Shown here piece by piece: positions 63,027 to 64,000 of a stretch of DNA of 64,000 nt (position 1 is the stretch's first letter; the number at the start of each line of letters is the position of its first letter). The stretch is from Sporomusa silvacetica DSM 10669. Lineage in GTDB: Bacteria; Bacillota; Negativicutes; Sporomusales; Sporomusaceae. The translations under genes and the position numbers were made by a program. The stretch is taken from NCBI RefSeq assembly GCF_002257705.1, contig NZ_LSLK01000152.1, positions 62,001 through 126,000 of the forward strand. The letters are read 5' to 3'. The notes beneath the pieces are model-generated. The model ran no database searches, was not told where the DNA came from, and saw only the letters and a program-made list of their open reading frames with translations.

Positions 63027-63788
63027 TTAAATAAAGCTTGATTTTAGTCTTGACAGAGCACCACGTAACCGGAAAATAGCTTTAGTATGAAGTTGCGATA
63101 TACGAGCTTCCGATAGTTTTAATATCAAGCTTATCTCTTTTAATGTCAGTCCTTCATAATAGTAGAGACTAACCACCAAACGCTCTTTTTCTGGCAACTT
63201 ATCAATACTTTTGGCTAGCATATCTTTTACTTCTTGTTCTTCAATATGTTGTGCAGGGTTCGGTGTATGCTGCGAAGCTGTCTCTGTTCTAGCAAATTCT
63301 TCAAGTGGAATAAGTGTGCTGGCATTTAGATGATTAATAAGCTTATAAAGTTCACTGAGTGGAATTTTCATTGCCATCGCAATTTCTTCATCTTTTACAG
63401 AACGTCCCAACGCATGTTCTAACTTGGCGACTGTTTGTTCATATTGTCGTGCTTTTTGTCTAATGGTAGCCGGAACCCAATCTTGAGCTCTAAGTGAGTC
63501 AAGAATAGCTCCCCTAATTCTTACAACTGCATAGGTTTCGAACTTAACTCCTCTATCAGCATCAAAGCGTTCAATTGATTCCATAAGACCAAAAAATCCA
63601 TTACTAATCAAATCATCTTTATCTACATGCTGAGGAAGACTAACTGCAACACGGCCTGCCACTAGTTTAACTAAAGGCAAGTAGTTCTCAATAATTTTCT
63701 CCCGAATCTCCGGACTCCTGTTATTACTATACTCCCGCCAAAGTTTGAGAGTGTTAGCAGCCTTCTCTTCAGCATTATTATCTGCCAT
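63027..63788 (-). CDS. sigD: Flagellar RNA polymerase sigma factor (sigma-28/SigD)
   Basis: A 253-residue sigma factor for flagellar and chemotaxis genes. Region 2 has NYLPLVKLVAGRVAVSLP, the DLISNGFFGLMESIERFD core-binding helix and FETYAVVRIRGAILDSLRAQDWVP, the motility-type signature. Region 3 is around 125-155. Region 4 ends with LTLKEISLILKLSEARISQL, the -35 recognition helix. The position next to fapA and a swrB-like gene matches flagellar operon ends. Confidence 0.93.
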   Translation of the reverse strand: MADNNAEEKAANTLKLWREYSNNRSPEIREKIIENYLPLVKLVAGRVAVSLPQHVDKDDLISNGFFGLMESIERFDADRGVKFETYAVVRIRGAILDSLRAQDWVPATIRQKARQYEQTVAKLEHALGRSVKDEEIAMAMKIPLSELYKLINHLNASTLIPLEEFARTETASQHTPNPAQHIEEQEVKDMLAKSIDKLPEKERLVVSLYYYEGLTLKEISLILKLSEARISQLHTKAIFRLRGALSRLKSSFI

Positions 63789-63808
63789 TGACGCTTACCC
63801 CTCCATCG

Positions 63809-64000
63809 TCACTTTTGCGTTAGTGTTATATTCTCAAAATTCTTAGGATTAAGAGGTTCAAATTCTGCAGTCGGTAACTCTCCCCCCTGTTTGTCATCGC
63901 TATTTACAATAGTAACATCCACGTCCTTAGGTTCTAGTTCGTCCAGGGTTTCTTGAAAATAGCGCTCAGCCAATTGACCACAAACATATCCAATAATTGC
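63809..64000 (-). CDS. C-terminal 63 residues of an unidentified protein
   Basis: The frame is open to the window edge and ends 20 bp before the sigD start. A short hydrophobic start (AIIGYVCGQLAERYF) is followed by an acidic tail (LDELEPKDVDVTIVNSDD and onward). It is presumably the previous gene of the flagellar operon, but the tail does not identify it. Confidence 0.65.
   Translation of the reverse strand, partial: AIIGYVCGQLAERYFQETLDELEPKDVDVTIVNSDDKQGGELPTAEFEPLNPKNFENITLTQK

Overview
This window looks like chromosomal DNA of a spore-forming, anaerobic Firmicute of the Negativicutes, most likely Sporomusaceae (inferred from gene content, not from a database search). The gene orders are the Bacillus/Clostridium ones: rpsO-pnp-ylxY-mlpA-ymxH, rimP-nusA-ylxR-ylxQ-infB-rbfA-nrnA-truB-ribF, rpsB-tsf and pyrH-frr, and rnjB-tepA-ylzJ-spoIIIE. 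There are sporulation-associated genes, a PolC replicase, a lysine riboswitch and fermentative metabolism. Every convincing gene lies on the minus strand. No rRNA, tRNA, CRISPR array, prophage or intact insertion sequence was seen.

Region 1 (1-13.0 kb) is fermentative metabolism. One block encodes thiolase, crotonase, butyrate kinase, 3-hydroxybutyryl-CoA dehydrogenase, phosphate butyryltransferase and the start of a short-chain dehydrogenase. It could turn acetyl-CoA into C4 acyl-CoA and recover ATP through acyl phosphate, but no butyryl-CoA dehydrogenase or Etf genes are in view. Upstream is an acetoin/2-oxoacid dehydrogenase-type operon: a free lipoyl-domain protein, a bare E2 catalytic domain, E1 alpha, E1 beta, a butanediol-dehydrogenase-like zinc alcohol dehydrogenase and a large Fe-S/FAD oxidoreductase. 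The two blocks could together take acetoin or butanediol to acetyl-CoA and on to butyrate.

Region 2 (13.0-14.1 kb) is a graveyard. It holds an internally deleted IS1182-type transposase and fragments resembling a dGTPase and a GNAT acetyltransferase.

Region 3 (14.1-31 kb) carries a YgiQ radical SAM protein, RodZ-like protein, tRNA 2-selenouridine synthase, SpoIIIE/FtsK, YlzJ, TepA and RNase J. Next come the lysine-riboswitch operon dapB-asd-dapG-dapA, a stress protein, YmxH, a small membrane protein, dUTPase and the M16 peptidase MlpA.

Region 4 (31-45.8 kb) has cell-wall/spore enzymes (amidase, GH18, YlxY-type deacetylase), pnp-rpsO, and the large translation/transcription operon from rimP to ribF. 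Its IF-2 has an unusually repetitive N-terminal arm.

Region 5 (45.8-64 kb) has a short PolC that lacks the usual proofreading insert, an MgtC-like protein, then proS, ispG, rseP, dxr, cdsA and uppS. A ferredoxin, frr, pyrH, tsf and rpsB follow, then a SwrB-like protein, FapA and the flagellar sigma factor SigD.

The most notable items are the split E2 with an altered active-site motif, the exonuclease-less PolC, a dispersed intergenic repeat of about 95 bp in three copies, a five-unit 20-bp tandem repeat after acoB, and several small conserved-looking ORFs of unknown function.
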